A stretch of 64,000 nucleotides of DNA from contig NZ_JADLJL010000008.1 of the NCBI RefSeq assembly GCF_015680235.1, positions 90,996 through 154,995 on the forward strand, written 5' to 3'. Numbering within the stretch: the first letter of the stretch is position 1; every line of letters starts with the position of its first letter. The notes below the pieces were generated by a model that saw only the letters and a program-made list of their open reading frames with translations, was not told the origin of the DNA and searched no databases. The stretch comes from Pseudomonas guariconensis (GTDB lineage Bacteria; Pseudomonadota; Gammaproteobacteria; Pseudomonadales; Pseudomonadaceae). A program made the position numbers and the translations under genes. Positions 29,877-39,804 of the stretch are shown here, piece after piece.

Positions 29877-31499
29877 GTGAAGAACTGGACCTTGCGCCAA
29901 CGGATCCTGGCAAGTTTCGCCGTGATCATCGCCATCATGCTGCTGATGATCGTGGCCGCCTACTCACGGCTGGTGGCGATCGAGGCAAGCGAGGAGTCGG
30001 TGGGGTCCGACAGCATTCCAGGTTTCTACTACAGCTCGATGCTGCGCAGTGCCTGGGTCGACAGCTACGTGACCAGCCAGCAACTGGTGGGGCTGTCCAG
30101 CCGTCGCGAGCTGACAGCGGCTGACCTGGCGCAGTTCAAGTCGTTCGAAGAGCACCTCAAGCAATACATGGCCAGCTACCAGAATACGATCAACGACCCG
30201 GACGACCAGACCGCCCTCGATACCTTCAGGCGCCTGGAAGAGGACTACATCAAGATCCTCGACCAAGTCCTTGAAGCCTATCGGCAGAAGAACTATGACG
30301 AGGCCGAGCGCCTGGTCAACGATGTACTGACGCCAGCCTGGGTCAACGGTCGCCTGCACCTGAACGGGGTGATCGAGCGCAACCGGGAATCGGCCGAGTC
30401 GGCGACCAACGATATCGTCACTGCGGTGGCGACCGCCAAGGGCAGCATGGTCGTTTCGTTGCTGCTGGCGATCGTCGCCGCCGGCATCTGCGGCCTGTTG
30501 CTGCTGCGCGCGATCACAGCGCCCGTGCAGCGCGTCGTGCATGCACTGGACAAACTGCGCTCGGGCGACCTGAGCATGCGCCTGAGCCTGGATCGCAAGG
30601 ACGAGTTCGGCAGCATCGAGACCGGCTTCAACGAAATGGCCGAGGCCTTGGCCAATCTGGTGGCCCAGGCCCAGCGCTCCTCGGTGCAGGTGACCACCTC
30701 GGTTACCGAGATCGCCGCCACGTCCAAGCAACAGCAGGCCACCGCCACCGAGACCGCCGCCACCACCACGGAAATTGGCGCCACCTCGCGTGAGATCGCC
30801 GCCACCTCCCGTGACCTGGTGCGAACCATGACCGAGGTCACCTCCGCCGCCGACCAGGCCTCTGTGCTCGCCGGCTCCGGCCAGCAGGGCCTGGCGCGCA
30901 TGGAAGAAACCATGCACCAGGTGATGGGCGCTGCCGACCTGGTCAACGCCAAGCTGGCGATCCTCAATGAGAAGGCCAGCAACATCAACCAGATGGTGGT
31001 GACCATCGTCAAGGTGGCCGACCAGACCAACCTGTTGTCGCTCAATGCCGCCATCGAGGCGGAGAAGGCCGGCGAGTACGGCCGTGGTTTCGCCGTGGTC
31101 GCCACCGAGGTACGCCGCCTGGCCGACCAGACGGCCGTGGCTACCTACGACATCGAGCAGATGGTGCGCGAGATTCAGTCCGCCGTGTCGGCCGGGGTCA
31201 TGGGCATGGACAAGTTCTCCGAGGAAGTGCGGCGGGGCATGTTCGAAGTCCAGCAGGTGGGCGAGCAGTTGAGCCAGATCATCCACCAGGTACAGGCCTT
31301 GGCGCCGCGGGTGCTGATGGTCAACGAGGGCATGCAGGCCCAGGCCACCGGTGCCGAGCAGATCAACCAGGCCTTGGCCCAGCTCAGCGATGCCAGCACC
31401 CAGACCGTGGAGTCGTTGCGCCAGGCCAGCTTCGCCATCGATGAACTGAGCCAGGTGGCTGCCGGACTGCGCGGCGGCGTGTCGCGCTTCAAAGTCTGA
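29877..31499 (+). CDS. wspA: Wsp surface-sensing methyl-accepting receptor WspA
   Basis: WspA is the transmembrane receptor that responds to surface contact. The 540-residue protein has a membrane segment near residues 11-29, a periplasmic domain, a second segment around 190-210, a HAMP domain ([14 protein letters not shown]) and a cytoplasmic signalling domain with the hairpin tip [20 protein letters not shown]. It uses GTG at 29877 after GAGGG; the overlapping ATG at 29875 reads straight into TGA. WspB follows after 5 bases. Confidence 0.94.
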   Translation: MKNWTLRQRILASFAVIIAIMLLMIVAAYSRLVAIEASEESVGSDSIPGFYYSSMLRSAWVDSYVTSQQLVGLSSRRELTAADLAQFKSFEEHLKQYMASYQNTINDPDDQTALDTFRRLEEDYIKILDQVLEAYRQKNYDEAERLVNDVLTPAWVNGRLHLNGVIERNRESAESATNDIVTAVATAKGSMVVSLLLAIVAAGICGLLLLRAITAPVQRVVHALDKLRSGDLSMRLSLDRKDEFGSIETGFNEMAEALANLVAQAQRSSVQVTTSVTEIAATSKQQQATATETAATTTEIGATSREIAATSRDLVRTMTEVTSAADQASVLAGSGQQGLARMEETMHQVMGAADLVNAKLAILNEKASNINQMVVTIVKVADQTNLLSLNAAIEAEKAGEYGRGFAVVATEVRRLADQTAVATYDIEQMVREIQSAVSAGVMGMDKFSEEVRRGMFEVQQVGEQLSQIIHQVQALAPRVLMVNEGMQAQATGAEQINQALAQLSDASTQTVESLRQASFAIDELSQVAAGLRGGVSRFKV

Positions 31500-31504
31500 C
31501 CGCG

Positions 31505-32011
31505 ATGAACGACGTGCAGCTCCAGGAGGAGCAGGCAGGGGATAGCAAGGGTACGTTGTACCTGCAATTTCGCATTGGTGACCAGCGTTTTGCGCTGGAT
31601 GTGCGCGAGGTGATCGAGGTATTGCCGCGCCGTACGCTCAAGCCCATCGCTCAAGCCCCTGCGTGGGTGGCGGGTATCCTGGCCCACCGCGGTGCGCTGG
31701 TGCCAGTACTGGACCTGTCGGCGCTGAGCTTCGGTACCCCGGCCCCCATGCGTACCAGCACCCGGTTGGTGCTGGTGCACTATCTTGGCGACCAGCAATT
31801 GGGCCTGGTCCTCGAGCAAGCCACCGATACCCTGCGTTGCCGCCCCGACGAATTCCAGCCCTATGGCGTGGACAATACCGATGCGCCGTACCTGGGGCCG
31901 GTACGCCAGGACGCCAGCGGGCTGATGCAGCGTATCGAGGTGGGCGACCTGCTGCCGGACGATGTGCGCCGGTTGCTGTTTCCTGAGCTACCCGGGCAGG
32001 TGACGGCATGA
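31505..32011 (+). CDS. wspB: CheW-type coupling protein WspB
   Basis: A 168-residue CheW-like adaptor linking WspA to the WspE kinase. The CheW fold is visible in LQFRIGDQRFALDVREVIEVLP and AGILAHRGALVPVLDLSAL. The gene overlaps wspC by four bases (ATGA), so the two are translationally coupled. Confidence 0.92.
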   Translation: MNDVQLQEEQAGDSKGTLYLQFRIGDQRFALDVREVIEVLPRRTLKPIAQAPAWVAGILAHRGALVPVLDLSALSFGTPAPMRTSTRLVLVHYLGDQQLGLVLEQATDTLRCRPDEFQPYGVDNTDAPYLGPVRQDASGLMQRIEVGDLLPDDVRRLLFPELPGQVTA

Positions 32012-33258
32012 GCCAGCAGCATTTCTTCCGCTTCCTGCAGGAGCGTATCGGCCTGGACGTGGACTCGGTCGGTGCGCCCATGGTCGAGCGGGCGTTGCAG
32101 CAGCGTTGCGCCGCTTGCCAGGCAAGCGACCTGGACGACTACTGGCTGCGCCTGCAACAGTCGGCAGACGAGCAACAGGCGCTGATCGAGGCGGTGATCG
32201 TCCCGGAAACCTGGTTCTTCCGCTACCCGGAGTCGTTCACTGCCCTGGTGGGCCTGGCCCATAAGCGCCTGGCCGAGCTGGCTGGCGCCCGCCCGCTGCG
32301 CATTCTCAGCCTGCCCTGTTCGACGGGCGAGGAGCCTTATTCGATCGCCATGGCGCTGCTCGATGGCGGCATGGACCCGGCGATGTTCCGCATCGATGGC
32401 ATCGACATCAGCCCCAGTTCCATCGCCCGCGGCGAGCAGGCGGTATATGGGCGCAACTCCTTCCGTGGCATCGACCTGGCCTTCCGTGACCGGCACTTCA
32501 GTGAAACCGACGAAGGCCATCAACTGGCCGAGCGGGTGCGCGACCAGGTCAACCTGCAGGTGGGCAATGTGCTCGACCCCCTGCTCAAGAGCCGCGAAGG
32601 GCTCTACGACTTCGTGTTCTGTCGCAACCTGCTGATCTATTTCGACGTGCCGACCCAGCGGCGGGTCTTCGAAGTGCTCAAGCACCTGACACATGCCCAG
32701 GGCGTGCTGTTCATCGGCCCGGCCGAGGGCAGCCTGCTGGCGCGCCTGGGCATGCGCCCGCTGGGCATCGCCCAGTCGTTCGCCTACGTTCGTCAGCAAG
32801 ACCCACCGCCCCCGGCCAGCCGCCCGGTACCTGCCGTTCGCCCAGTGACGATGCCGCCCTTGGCGCCGCGTCCGGTGGTTCGGCCCGCCCGTATGCCTCG
32901 TCCGCTGCCTGCGGTTTCCCACGCACCGGCCCAAGGCGAAGGCGAGCGGCAGTTGCTCGAGCGCATCGCGCGCCAGGCCAATGCCGGCGACAGCGAACAG
33001 GCTCGGGCCAGCTGCCAGCAGTATCTGCAACAGTTCCCGCCCAAGGCCCAGGTCTATTATTGGCTGGGCCTGCTCAGCGACACCGAAGGCGATATCCAGG
33101 CCGCACTCAGCCATTATCGCAAGGCGCTGTACCTGGAGCCGCAGCACCCTGAGGCGCTGGTGCACCTGGCAGCCTTGCTCGCTTCCCTGGGCGACGAGGC
33201 AGGGGCCCGTCGGCTGCAGGCGCGGGCTGCGCGTGCGGGGCGGGAGTCTGAACGATGA
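32008..33258 (+). CDS. wspC: CheR-type methyltransferase WspC
   Basis: WspC methylates WspA and opposes WspF. The 416-residue protein has an N-terminal CheR domain with the SAM-binding segment LRILSLPCSTGEEPYSIAM near residue 95, a proline-rich linker (about 265-305) and C-terminal TPR-like helices (QVYYWLGLLSDTEGDIQAALSHYRKALYLEPQ). The TPR tail is typical of WspC. It overlaps wspB and wspD by four bases each. Confidence 0.94.
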   Translation: MSQQHFFRFLQERIGLDVDSVGAPMVERALQQRCAACQASDLDDYWLRLQQSADEQQALIEAVIVPETWFFRYPESFTALVGLAHKRLAELAGARPLRILSLPCSTGEEPYSIAMALLDGGMDPAMFRIDGIDISPSSIARGEQAVYGRNSFRGIDLAFRDRHFSETDEGHQLAERVRDQVNLQVGNVLDPLLKSREGLYDFVFCRNLLIYFDVPTQRRVFEVLKHLTHAQGVLFIGPAEGSLLARLGMRPLGIAQSFAYVRQQDPPPPASRPVPAVRPVTMPPLAPRPVVRPARMPRPLPAVSHAPAQGEGERQLLERIARQANAGDSEQARASCQQYLQQFPPKAQVYYWLGLLSDTEGDIQAALSHYRKALYLEPQHPEALVHLAALLASLGDEAGARRLQARAARAGRESER

Positions 33259-33920
33259 GTGACGTACAAGGGATGCACCTGATCGCTCGGGATGACGAGC
33301 TCATCGACGACTGTTGGAACCGCATCGGTGTGCACGGCGACAAGCAGTGCCCGTTGCTCGAACGTCATGTCCATTGCCGTAACTGCCAGGTCTATGCCGC
33401 GGCGGCCACCCGTCTGCTGGACCGCTATGCCCTGCTGCAGGACGAGCAGGACGTGGTGCTGCCGCCGGAGGAAGACAGCGCCGGGCGCTCCATGCTGCTG
33501 TTCCGCCTGGGCGAGGAGTGGCTGGCCCTGGCCTGCGCGTGCCTTGCGGAAATCGCGCCGCTGCAGGCCGTGCATTCATTGCCGCACCAGCGTTCACGGG
33601 TGTTGCAAGGCGTAGCCAACGTGCGCGGTGCGTTGGTGCCGTGCCTGTCGCTGGCCGACCTGCTGGGCATGGAACTACTGCCGGCCCAGGATCGCAATGG
33701 CCGGGTCATGCCACGCATGCTGATTCTTGCGGCCGAAGGTGGCCCGGTGGTCATCGCGGTGGACGAGATCGATGGTATCCACCGGCTGGACCCAGCGCGC
33801 CTGGTCGATGGCCAGGACGCCGCGCATTTCACCGCGGCGGTACTGCAATGGCGTGGCCGCAGCGTGCGGGTGCTGGATGAACGACACGTACTGTCTGCCG
33901 TGAAGCGGAGCCTGTCATGA
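33255..33920 (+). CDS. wspD: CheW-type coupling protein WspD
   Basis: The second CheW adaptor of the system, 221 residues. It has a cysteine-containing N-terminal stretch (CPLLERHVHCRNCQVY) not found in WspB, followed by a CheW domain (RSMLLFRLGEEWLALACACLAEIAP; LQGVANVRGALVPCLSL). The paired Cys/His residues could bind a metal, but this is inference. It overlaps wspE by four bases. Confidence 0.9.
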   Translation: MSDVQGMHLIARDDELIDDCWNRIGVHGDKQCPLLERHVHCRNCQVYAAAATRLLDRYALLQDEQDVVLPPEEDSAGRSMLLFRLGEEWLALACACLAEIAPLQAVHSLPHQRSRVLQGVANVRGALVPCLSLADLLGMELLPAQDRNGRVMPRMLILAAEGGPVVIAVDEIDGIHRLDPARLVDGQDAAHFTAAVLQWRGRSVRVLDERHVLSAVKRSLS

Positions 33921-36196
33921 CCCCTGAACAAATGCGCGACGCATCGCTGCTCGAGCTGTTCAGCCTGGAAGCCGAGGCCCAGACCCAGGTGCTCAGTGCC
34001 GGCCTGATGGCGCTGGAACGCAACCCGACCCAGGCCGACCAGCTGGAAGCCTGCATGCGCGCGGCCCACTCTCTCAAGGGCGCCGCTCGCATCGTCGGCA
34101 TCGATGCCGGGGTCAACGTGGCCCATGTCATGGAGGACTGCCTGGTGGCCGCCCAGGAGGGGCGCTTGCTGCTGCGTGCCGAGCATATCGATGCCCTGCT
34201 GCAGGGTACCGACCTGCTGATGCGTATCGCCACGCCGGGCGATGAGGGCAGCGAAGCGGCGGTGCCGGCCTTCCTGGCGCAGCTGGCCAGCCTGCTCGAC
34301 CCCAACGCACCGGTTGCCGCCGAATCGAGCGTGCCTGCCAATCCGGCGTCGTCTGCGACCGTGGAACCGGACGCGGCAGTGGTCGTGAGCGAGCCGCAGG
34401 CCGAGCCCGGCCCGTCGCGCAAAGCCGCCAAGCGCGGCGGGGAAGGGGCTGAGCGGGTGCTCAGGGTGACGGCCGACCGCCTCAACAGCCTGCTGGACCT
34501 GTCGAGCAAGTCGCTGGTGGAAACCCAGCGCCTGAAGCCTTACCTGGCCAGCCTGCAGCGCCTCAAGCGCATGCACGGCCAGGGCATGCGCGCCCTCGAT
34601 GGGCTCAAGCAGCAGCTCGAAGGCAGCGGTCAGAGCCAGGAGGTGCTCGAAGCCCTGGCCCAGACCCAACGCCTGTTGGGCGAAACCCAGCAGATCCTGC
34701 AACAGCAGGCTGCTGAAATCGACGAGTTCGGCTGGCAGGCCAGCCAGCGTGCACAAAACCTCTACGACACGGCGCTGGCCTGCCGCATGCGTCCCTTCGC
34801 CGATGTCCTGGCCGGGCAGAGCCGCATGGTCCGCGACCTGGGGCGCTCCCTGGGCAAGCAGGTGCAATTGCAGGTCGAGGGCGAAAAGACCCAGGTCGAC
34901 CGCGACGTGCTGGAGAAGCTCGAAGCCCCCTTGACCCATCTGCTGCGCAATGCTGTCGACCATGGCATCGAGCTGCCCGAGCGGCGCCTGCTGGCGGGCA
35001 AGTCGGTCGATGGCACGTTGCGCCTGCGTGCGTCCCACCAGGCTGGGCTGCTGATTCTCGAACTGAGCGACGACGGCGCCGGCATCGACCTTGAACGCCT
35101 GCGCCGCAGCATCGTCGAGCGTGCGCTGTCGCCGGCCGAGACCGTGGCGCAGATGAGCGAGGCGGAGCTGCTGACTTTCCTGTTCCTACCGGGCTTCAGC
35201 CTGCGTGAGCAGGTCACCGAGGTGTCCGGGCGAGGCGTTGGCCTGGATGCGGTGCAGCACATGGTGCGCGAACTGCGCGGCTCGATCGAGCTGACCCAGG
35301 TGTCCGGCCAGGGGTGCACCTTCCATCTGGAAGTGCCGCTGACTTTGTCGGTGGTGCGCAGCCTGGTGGTGGAGGTGGGCGGCGAAGCCTACGCTTTCCC
35401 GCTGGCGCACATCGAACGCACCCTGGAGGTGTCCGCCGAACAGATCGTGCAGATCGAAGGGCGCCAGCACTTCTGGCACGAGGGCCGTCACATCGGCCTG
35501 GTGGCCGCGAGCCAGTTGCTCAACCGCCCGGCAGGGCAGGACGACGAACGCAGCTTGCGGGTCGTGGTGATCCGCGAGCGCGACCAGCTCTACGGCGTGG
35601 CGGTGGAGCGCCTGGTCGGCGAGCGGGTACTGGTGGTGATGCCGCTGGATGCGCGCCTGGGCAAGGTCCAGGACATTTCCGCCGGTGCCTTGCTCGACGA
35701 TGGCTCGGTGGTGCTGATCATCGACGTCGAAGACCTGCTGCGCTCGGTCGAGAAGCTGCTCAGCACCGGGCGCCTGGAGCGTATCGAGCGTGGTGCCCGG
35801 GGCGGGCGCGGCCTGGTGCGCAAGCGCATCCTGGTGGTGGACGACTCGCTCACCGTGCGCGAGCTGCAGCGCAAGCTGCTGGGCAACCGTGGCTACGATG
35901 TGGCCGTGGCGGTGGACGGCATGGACGGCTGGAACGCCTTGCGCAGCGATGATTTCGACCTGCTGATCACCGATATCGACATGCCGCGCATGGACGGCAT
36001 CGAACTGGTCACCTTGGTACGTCGAGACCAACGGCTGCAATCGCTACCGGTAATGGTGGTGTCCTACAAGGATCGTGAAGAAGACCGGCGACGTGGACTG
36101 GACGCCGGTGCCGACTACTATTTGGCTAAGGCCAGCTTCCACGACGACGCGCTGCTGGACGCGGTGGTGGAGCTGATCGGAGGGGCCCAGGGATGA
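33917..36196 (+). CDS. wspE: CheA-type histidine kinase / response regulator hybrid WspE
   Basis: WspE phosphorylates WspR and WspF. The 759-residue protein has an HPt domain with the phospho-accepting His51 ([10 protein letters not shown]), a HATPase domain ([31 protein letters not shown]), a CheW-like regulatory domain and a C-terminal receiver with Asp686 in [13 protein letters not shown]. No damage is seen. It overlaps wspD and wspF by four bases. Confidence 0.94.
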   Translation: MTPEQMRDASLLELFSLEAEAQTQVLSAGLMALERNPTQADQLEACMRAAHSLKGAARIVGIDAGVNVAHVMEDCLVAAQEGRLLLRAEHIDALLQGTDLLMRIATPGDEGSEAAVPAFLAQLASLLDPNAPVAAESSVPANPASSATVEPDAAVVVSEPQAEPGPSRKAAKRGGEGAERVLRVTADRLNSLLDLSSKSLVETQRLKPYLASLQRLKRMHGQGMRALDGLKQQLEGSGQSQEVLEALAQTQRLLGETQQILQQQAAEIDEFGWQASQRAQNLYDTALACRMRPFADVLAGQSRMVRDLGRSLGKQVQLQVEGEKTQVDRDVLEKLEAPLTHLLRNAVDHGIELPERRLLAGKSVDGTLRLRASHQAGLLILELSDDGAGIDLERLRRSIVERALSPAETVAQMSEAELLTFLFLPGFSLREQVTEVSGRGVGLDAVQHMVRELRGSIELTQVSGQGCTFHLEVPLTLSVVRSLVVEVGGEAYAFPLAHIERTLEVSAEQIVQIEGRQHFWHEGRHIGLVAASQLLNRPAGQDDERSLRVVVIRERDQLYGVAVERLVGERVLVVMPLDARLGKVQDISAGALLDDGSVVLIIDVEDLLRSVEKLLSTGRLERIERGARGGRGLVRKRILVVDDSLTVRELQRKLLGNRGYDVAVAVDGMDGWNALRSDDFDLLITDIDMPRMDGIELVTLVRRDQRLQSLPVMVVSYKDREEDRRRGLDAGADYYLAKASFHDDALLDAVVELIGGAQG

Positions 36197-37206
36197 AGAT
36201 CGCCATCGTCAACGACATGCCCATGGCCGTGGAGGCCCTGCGCCGCGCCCTGGCCTTGGAGCCCGAGCACCAGGTGCTCTGGGTGGCGGCCAATGGCGCC
36301 GAGGCGGTGAGGCTGTGCGCCGAACAAACCCCGGACCTGATCCTCATGGACCTGATCATGCCGGTGATGGACGGCGTCGAGGCCACTCGCAGGATCATGG
36401 CCGAGACCCCGTGCGCTATCGTCATCGTCACGGTCGACCGCAAGCAGAACGTGCACCGGGTGTTCGAAGCCATGGGCCATGGTGCCCTGGATGTGGTCGA
36501 CACGCCGTCGCTGGGGGCCGGGGATGCCCGGGAAGCGGCCGCGCCGCTGTTACGCAAGATCCTCAATATCGGCTGGCTGATCGGCCAGCAACGGCCCGCG
36601 ACGACCCGGGCTGTGTCGGCGCCGCTGCCTGAAGCGTCCCAGCGTCGTGGCCTGGTGGCCATCGGTTCCTCGGCAGGCGGGCCGGCGGCCCTGGAAGTAC
36701 TGCTCAAGGGGCTGCCACGCGAGTTCCCGGCGTCCATCGTGCTGGTCCAGCATGTCGACCAGGTATTCGCCGCCGGCATGGCCGAATGGCTCAGCGGGGT
36801 GTCCGGCCTGCCGGTACGCCTGGCCTGCGAAGGCGAGCCGCCGCAGCCGGGGCAGGTCCTGCTGGCGGGCACCAACCACCATATTCGCCTGATGCAAGGC
36901 GGCCAGCTGGCGTATACCGCCGAGCCGGTCAACGAGATCTACCGCCCCTCGATCAACGTGTTCTTCGAGAGCGTGGCGCGCTATTGGACCGGCGATGCCG
37001 TCGGCGTGCTGCTCACCGGCATGGGCCGCGACGGCGCCCAGGGCCTCAAGCAGATGCGCCAGCGAGGGTTCCTGACCATCGCCCAGGACTAGCAGAGTTC
37101 CGCCGTCTATGGTATGCCCAAGGCCGCCGCGGCGATCGACGCAGCTGTGGAGATCCGGCCGCTGGAGCGTATCGCCGGGCGGTTGATGGAGATCTATCCA
37201 AAATGA
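36193..37206 (+). pseudogene. wspF: WspF methylesterase interrupted by an in-frame amber codon
   Basis: WspF is the CheB-type methylesterase that demethylates WspA and damps the pathway. The receiver (Asp53 in LILMDLIMP) and the esterase residues Ser160 (GSSAGG), His187 (VQHVDQ) and Asp280 (GMGRDGA) are present. TAG at 37090-37092 stops translation at 299 residues. The same frame continues without indel for 37 codons (QSSAVYGMPKAAAA and on) to TGA 37204-37206, giving the expected full length of 337 codons. The lost segment holds the conserved VYGMP-type strand and the last helices. It is most simply a recent single-base nonsense change (Q or E to stop). Confidence 0.9.
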
Positions 37207-37265
37207 AGTTATGTATTGAGTCACGCCGCCTGGCCGGCCGTGACCAGGTGAACAGGCATGAATGA
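37203..37265 (+). other. Possible 20-codon linker ORF between wspF and wspR
   Basis: ATG at 37203 overlaps the original wspF TGA (ATGA) and opens a 20-codon frame that ends at TGA 37263-37265, just past the wspR start. It could couple wspR translation to wspF. Evidence is only the overlap geometry. Confidence 0.2.
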
Positions 37266-38262
37266 TCTACCGATCGAAGGTTTCACGACCATCAACGAAA
37301 GTGCGGCGATGGTCCTGCTGGTCGACGACCAGGCGATGATCGGCGAAGCGGTGCGCCGTGGGCTGGCCCACGAGGAGAACATCGACTTCCATTTCTGCGC
37401 CGACCCGCACCAGGCGGTGGCCCAGGCCATGCGCATCAAGCCCACGGTCATCCTCCAGGACCTGATCATGCCGGGGCTGGACGGCCTGACCCTGGTGCGC
37501 GAATACCGCAATAACCCGGTCACCCAGGACATCCCGATCATCGTCTTGTCGACCAAGGAAGACCCGCTGGTCAAGAGTGCCGCCTTCGCTGCCGGCGCCA
37601 ACGACTACTTGGTCAAGCTGCCGGACAACATCGAGCTGGTGGCGCGGATTCGCTATCACTCGCGCTCCTACCTGACCCTGCTGCAGCGCGACGAAGCCTA
37701 CCGCGCCCTGCGAGTCAGCCAGCAGCAGTTGCTCGATACCAACCTGATGCTACAGCGGCTGATGAACTCCGACGGCTTGACCGGGTTGTCCAACCGCCGC
37801 CACTTCGATGAGTACTTGGAGCTGGAATGGCGTCGGGCCATGCGTGAGCAGCAGCAACTGTCGCTGTTGATGATCGACGTGGATTATTTCAAGGCCTACA
37901 ACGACAGCTTCGGCCACCTGGCGGGCGACGAGGCCCTGCGTCAGGTGGCCGAAGCCATCCGTGGTTCCTGCTCGCGCCCCACCGACCTGCCGGCGCGCTA
38001 TGGTGGCGAGGAGTTCGCCCTGGTGCTGCCCAATACCTCGCCCGGCGGGGCGCGGTTGATCGCCGAGAAGCTGCGCCAGACGGTGCTGGCGCTGAACATT
38101 CCGCACATCGCGCCCCAGCCTGATGCGCACCTGAGCGTGAGCATCGGCTTGGCGACCCTCACGCCCGGCATCGGCAGCCATAGCCGGCAGCTGATCTCGG
38201 CGGCCGACAAGGGGCTGTACCTGGCCAAGAACAACGGGCGCAACCAGGTGGGTGTGGCCTGA
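37258..38262 (+). CDS. wspR: Diguanylate cyclase response regulator WspR
   Basis: WspR makes c-di-GMP when phosphorylated by WspE. The 334-residue protein has a receiver ([15 protein letters not shown]; phosphoacceptor aspartate in [13 protein letters not shown]), a helical stalk, and a GGDEF domain with active-site [12 protein letters not shown] near residue 248. RPTD just before it is an intact RxxD inhibitory site. No loss-of-function change is visible, so WspR should respond to a deregulated WspE. Confidence 0.95.
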   Translation: MNDLPIEGFTTINESAAMVLLVDDQAMIGEAVRRGLAHEENIDFHFCADPHQAVAQAMRIKPTVILQDLIMPGLDGLTLVREYRNNPVTQDIPIIVLSTKEDPLVKSAAFAAGANDYLVKLPDNIELVARIRYHSRSYLTLLQRDEAYRALRVSQQQLLDTNLMLQRLMNSDGLTGLSNRRHFDEYLELEWRRAMREQQQLSLLMIDVDYFKAYNDSFGHLAGDEALRQVAEAIRGSCSRPTDLPARYGGEEFALVLPNTSPGGARLIAEKLRQTVLALNIPHIAPQPDAHLSVSIGLATLTPGIGSHSRQLISAADKGLYLAKNNGRNQVGVA

Positions 38263-38280
38263 TCCGGAAGCGCTTCGGCC

Positions 38281-38519
38281 CGAATCGCCGGCAAGCCGGC
38301 TTCCACCCTGAGCGTGCACACGAACCCTGTGGGAGCCAACTGTCTTGATTTGCTTGCCCCGGTCCTATCGCTGGCAAACCAGCTCCCACAGGTACGGCGG
38401 TGTCTCTGGAAACAGCGCAGGCCGGGTGGCGGGCTTGTCCCGCGATTGGGCCGGGCCCGATATCACCGTCGCCTGACAAGGGCTGCACCCTTGATCGCGG
38501 GACAAGCCCGCTCCTACAA
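38281..38519. repeat. REP cluster upstream of prfB
   Basis: Within the 353-bp gap 38263-38615 there are several REP copies: AATCGCCGGCAAGCCGGC at 38283-38300, TGTGGGAGCCA with AGCTCCCACA (38328-38391), and the facing pair GCGGGCTTGTCCCGCGAT (38429-38446) and ATCGCGGGACAAGCCCGC (38494-38511). After the cluster, TATACT at 38572-38577 is a likely -10 box for prfB. Confidence 0.75.
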
Positions 38520-38615
38520 AGACGCATGTTTCCACCGCCCGGCGGGTCTGCCGCCCTGGCACGGACTGCGTTATACTCGCTGGCTTTTCACCGAATTCGC
38601 GCGAGTAGCCAGCCC

Positions 38616-39711
38616 ATGGAAATCCAACCAATCCTGAACACCATCAAGGACCTCACCGAACGTTCCCAGTCCATTCGGGGGTATCTTTGACTACGATCAC
38701 AAAGCTGATCGCCTGATCGAAGTCAACCGCGAACTGGAAGACCCTGCCGTCTGGAACAAGCCCGAGTACGCCCAGGGGCTGGGTCGCGAGCGTGCCATGC
38801 TGGCACAGGTCGTCGAGACCCTGGACAAAATGTCCAACGGTTTGTCCGACTGCAAGGACCTGCTCGACATGGCCGTCGAGGAGAACGACGAAGGCGCCGT
38901 CAGCGATGTCGTGACCGAGCTGGAAGGTCTGGAGGAAGTCCTGGCCCAGCTTGAGTTCCGTCGCATGTTCAGCGGCGAGATGGACATGAACAACGCCTAC
39001 CTGGACATCCAGGCCGGCTCCGGTGGTACCGAGGCGCAGGATTGGGCCAACATCCTGCTGCGCATGTACCTGCGCTGGGCCGACAAGCGTGGTTTCGATG
39101 CCACCATCATCGAGCTGTCCGAAGGCGAGGTCGCTGGCATCAAGGGTGCCACCGTGCACATCAAGGGCGAGTACGCCTTCGGCTGGCTACGCACCGAGAT
39201 CGGCGTGCACCGCCTGGTGCGCAAGAGCCCGTTCGACTCCGGCGCCCGTCGCCACACCTCGTTCTCGGCGGTGTTCGTCTCCCCCGAGATCGACGACAAG
39301 GTCGAGATCGAGATCAACCCGTCGGACCTGCGCATCGACACCTACCGCTCCTCCGGTGCCGGTGGTCAGCACGTGAACACCACCGACTCGGCGGTACGTA
39401 TCACCCACGTTCCGACCAACACCGTGGTGGCCTGTCAGAACGAACGTTCCCAGCACGCCAACAAGGACACCGCCATGAAGATGCTGCGGGCCAAGTTGTA
39501 CGAGCTGGAGATGCAAAAGCGCAATGCCGCCTCGCAGGCGCTGGAAGACAGCAAGTCGGACATCGGCTGGGGCCACCAGATCCGCTCCTACGTGCTGGAT
39601 GACTCGCGTATCAAGGACCTGCGCACCGGCGTCGAGCGCAGCGACTGCCAGAAGGTCCTGGACGGCGACCTCGACCAGTACCTGGAAGCGAGCCTCAAGC
39701 AGGGGCTGTAA
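38616..39711 (+). CDS. prfB: Peptide chain release factor 2, with programmed +1 frameshift
   Basis: RF2 releases chains at UGA and UAA. Translation starts at 38616 ([13 protein letters not shown]), reaches in-frame TGA at 38688 as codon 25 and shifts +1 on CTT-TGA to continue in the frame that ends at 39711. The shifted product is 364 residues and contains GGQ in [17 protein letters not shown] and the recognition region [10 protein letters not shown]. The second frame alone has an internal ATG at 38797, which is not the start. The frameshift is normal autoregulation. Confidence 0.97.
38676..38691 (+). promoter_or_regulatory. prfB recoding site
   Basis: CGG GGG TAT CTT TGA C at 38676-38691: an internal Shine-Dalgarno-like G-run three bases before the CTT slip codon and the UGA-C context. 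This is the conserved RF2 autoregulatory frameshift signal. Confidence 0.95.
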
Positions 39712-39804
39712 ACCGCATACCACCGCCGCGATACCTGGCTCTGGGCCGGTATCGCGTGCCCTGCCCGACAGGGGCAACGAACACCTGATGGAAACAATGA
39801 CGAC

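Noticed and set aside
36193..37092. wspF as a naturally short 299-residue gene
   Set aside because: The frame after TAG continues with conserved CheB-type residues to a stop at the expected length, so a nonsense change is the better reading.
38797..39711. prfB as a shorter gene starting at 38797, or as a frameshift pseudogene
   Set aside because: The upstream frame encodes the RF2 N-terminus and the CTT-TGA recoding site is intact, so it is a normal full-length gene.
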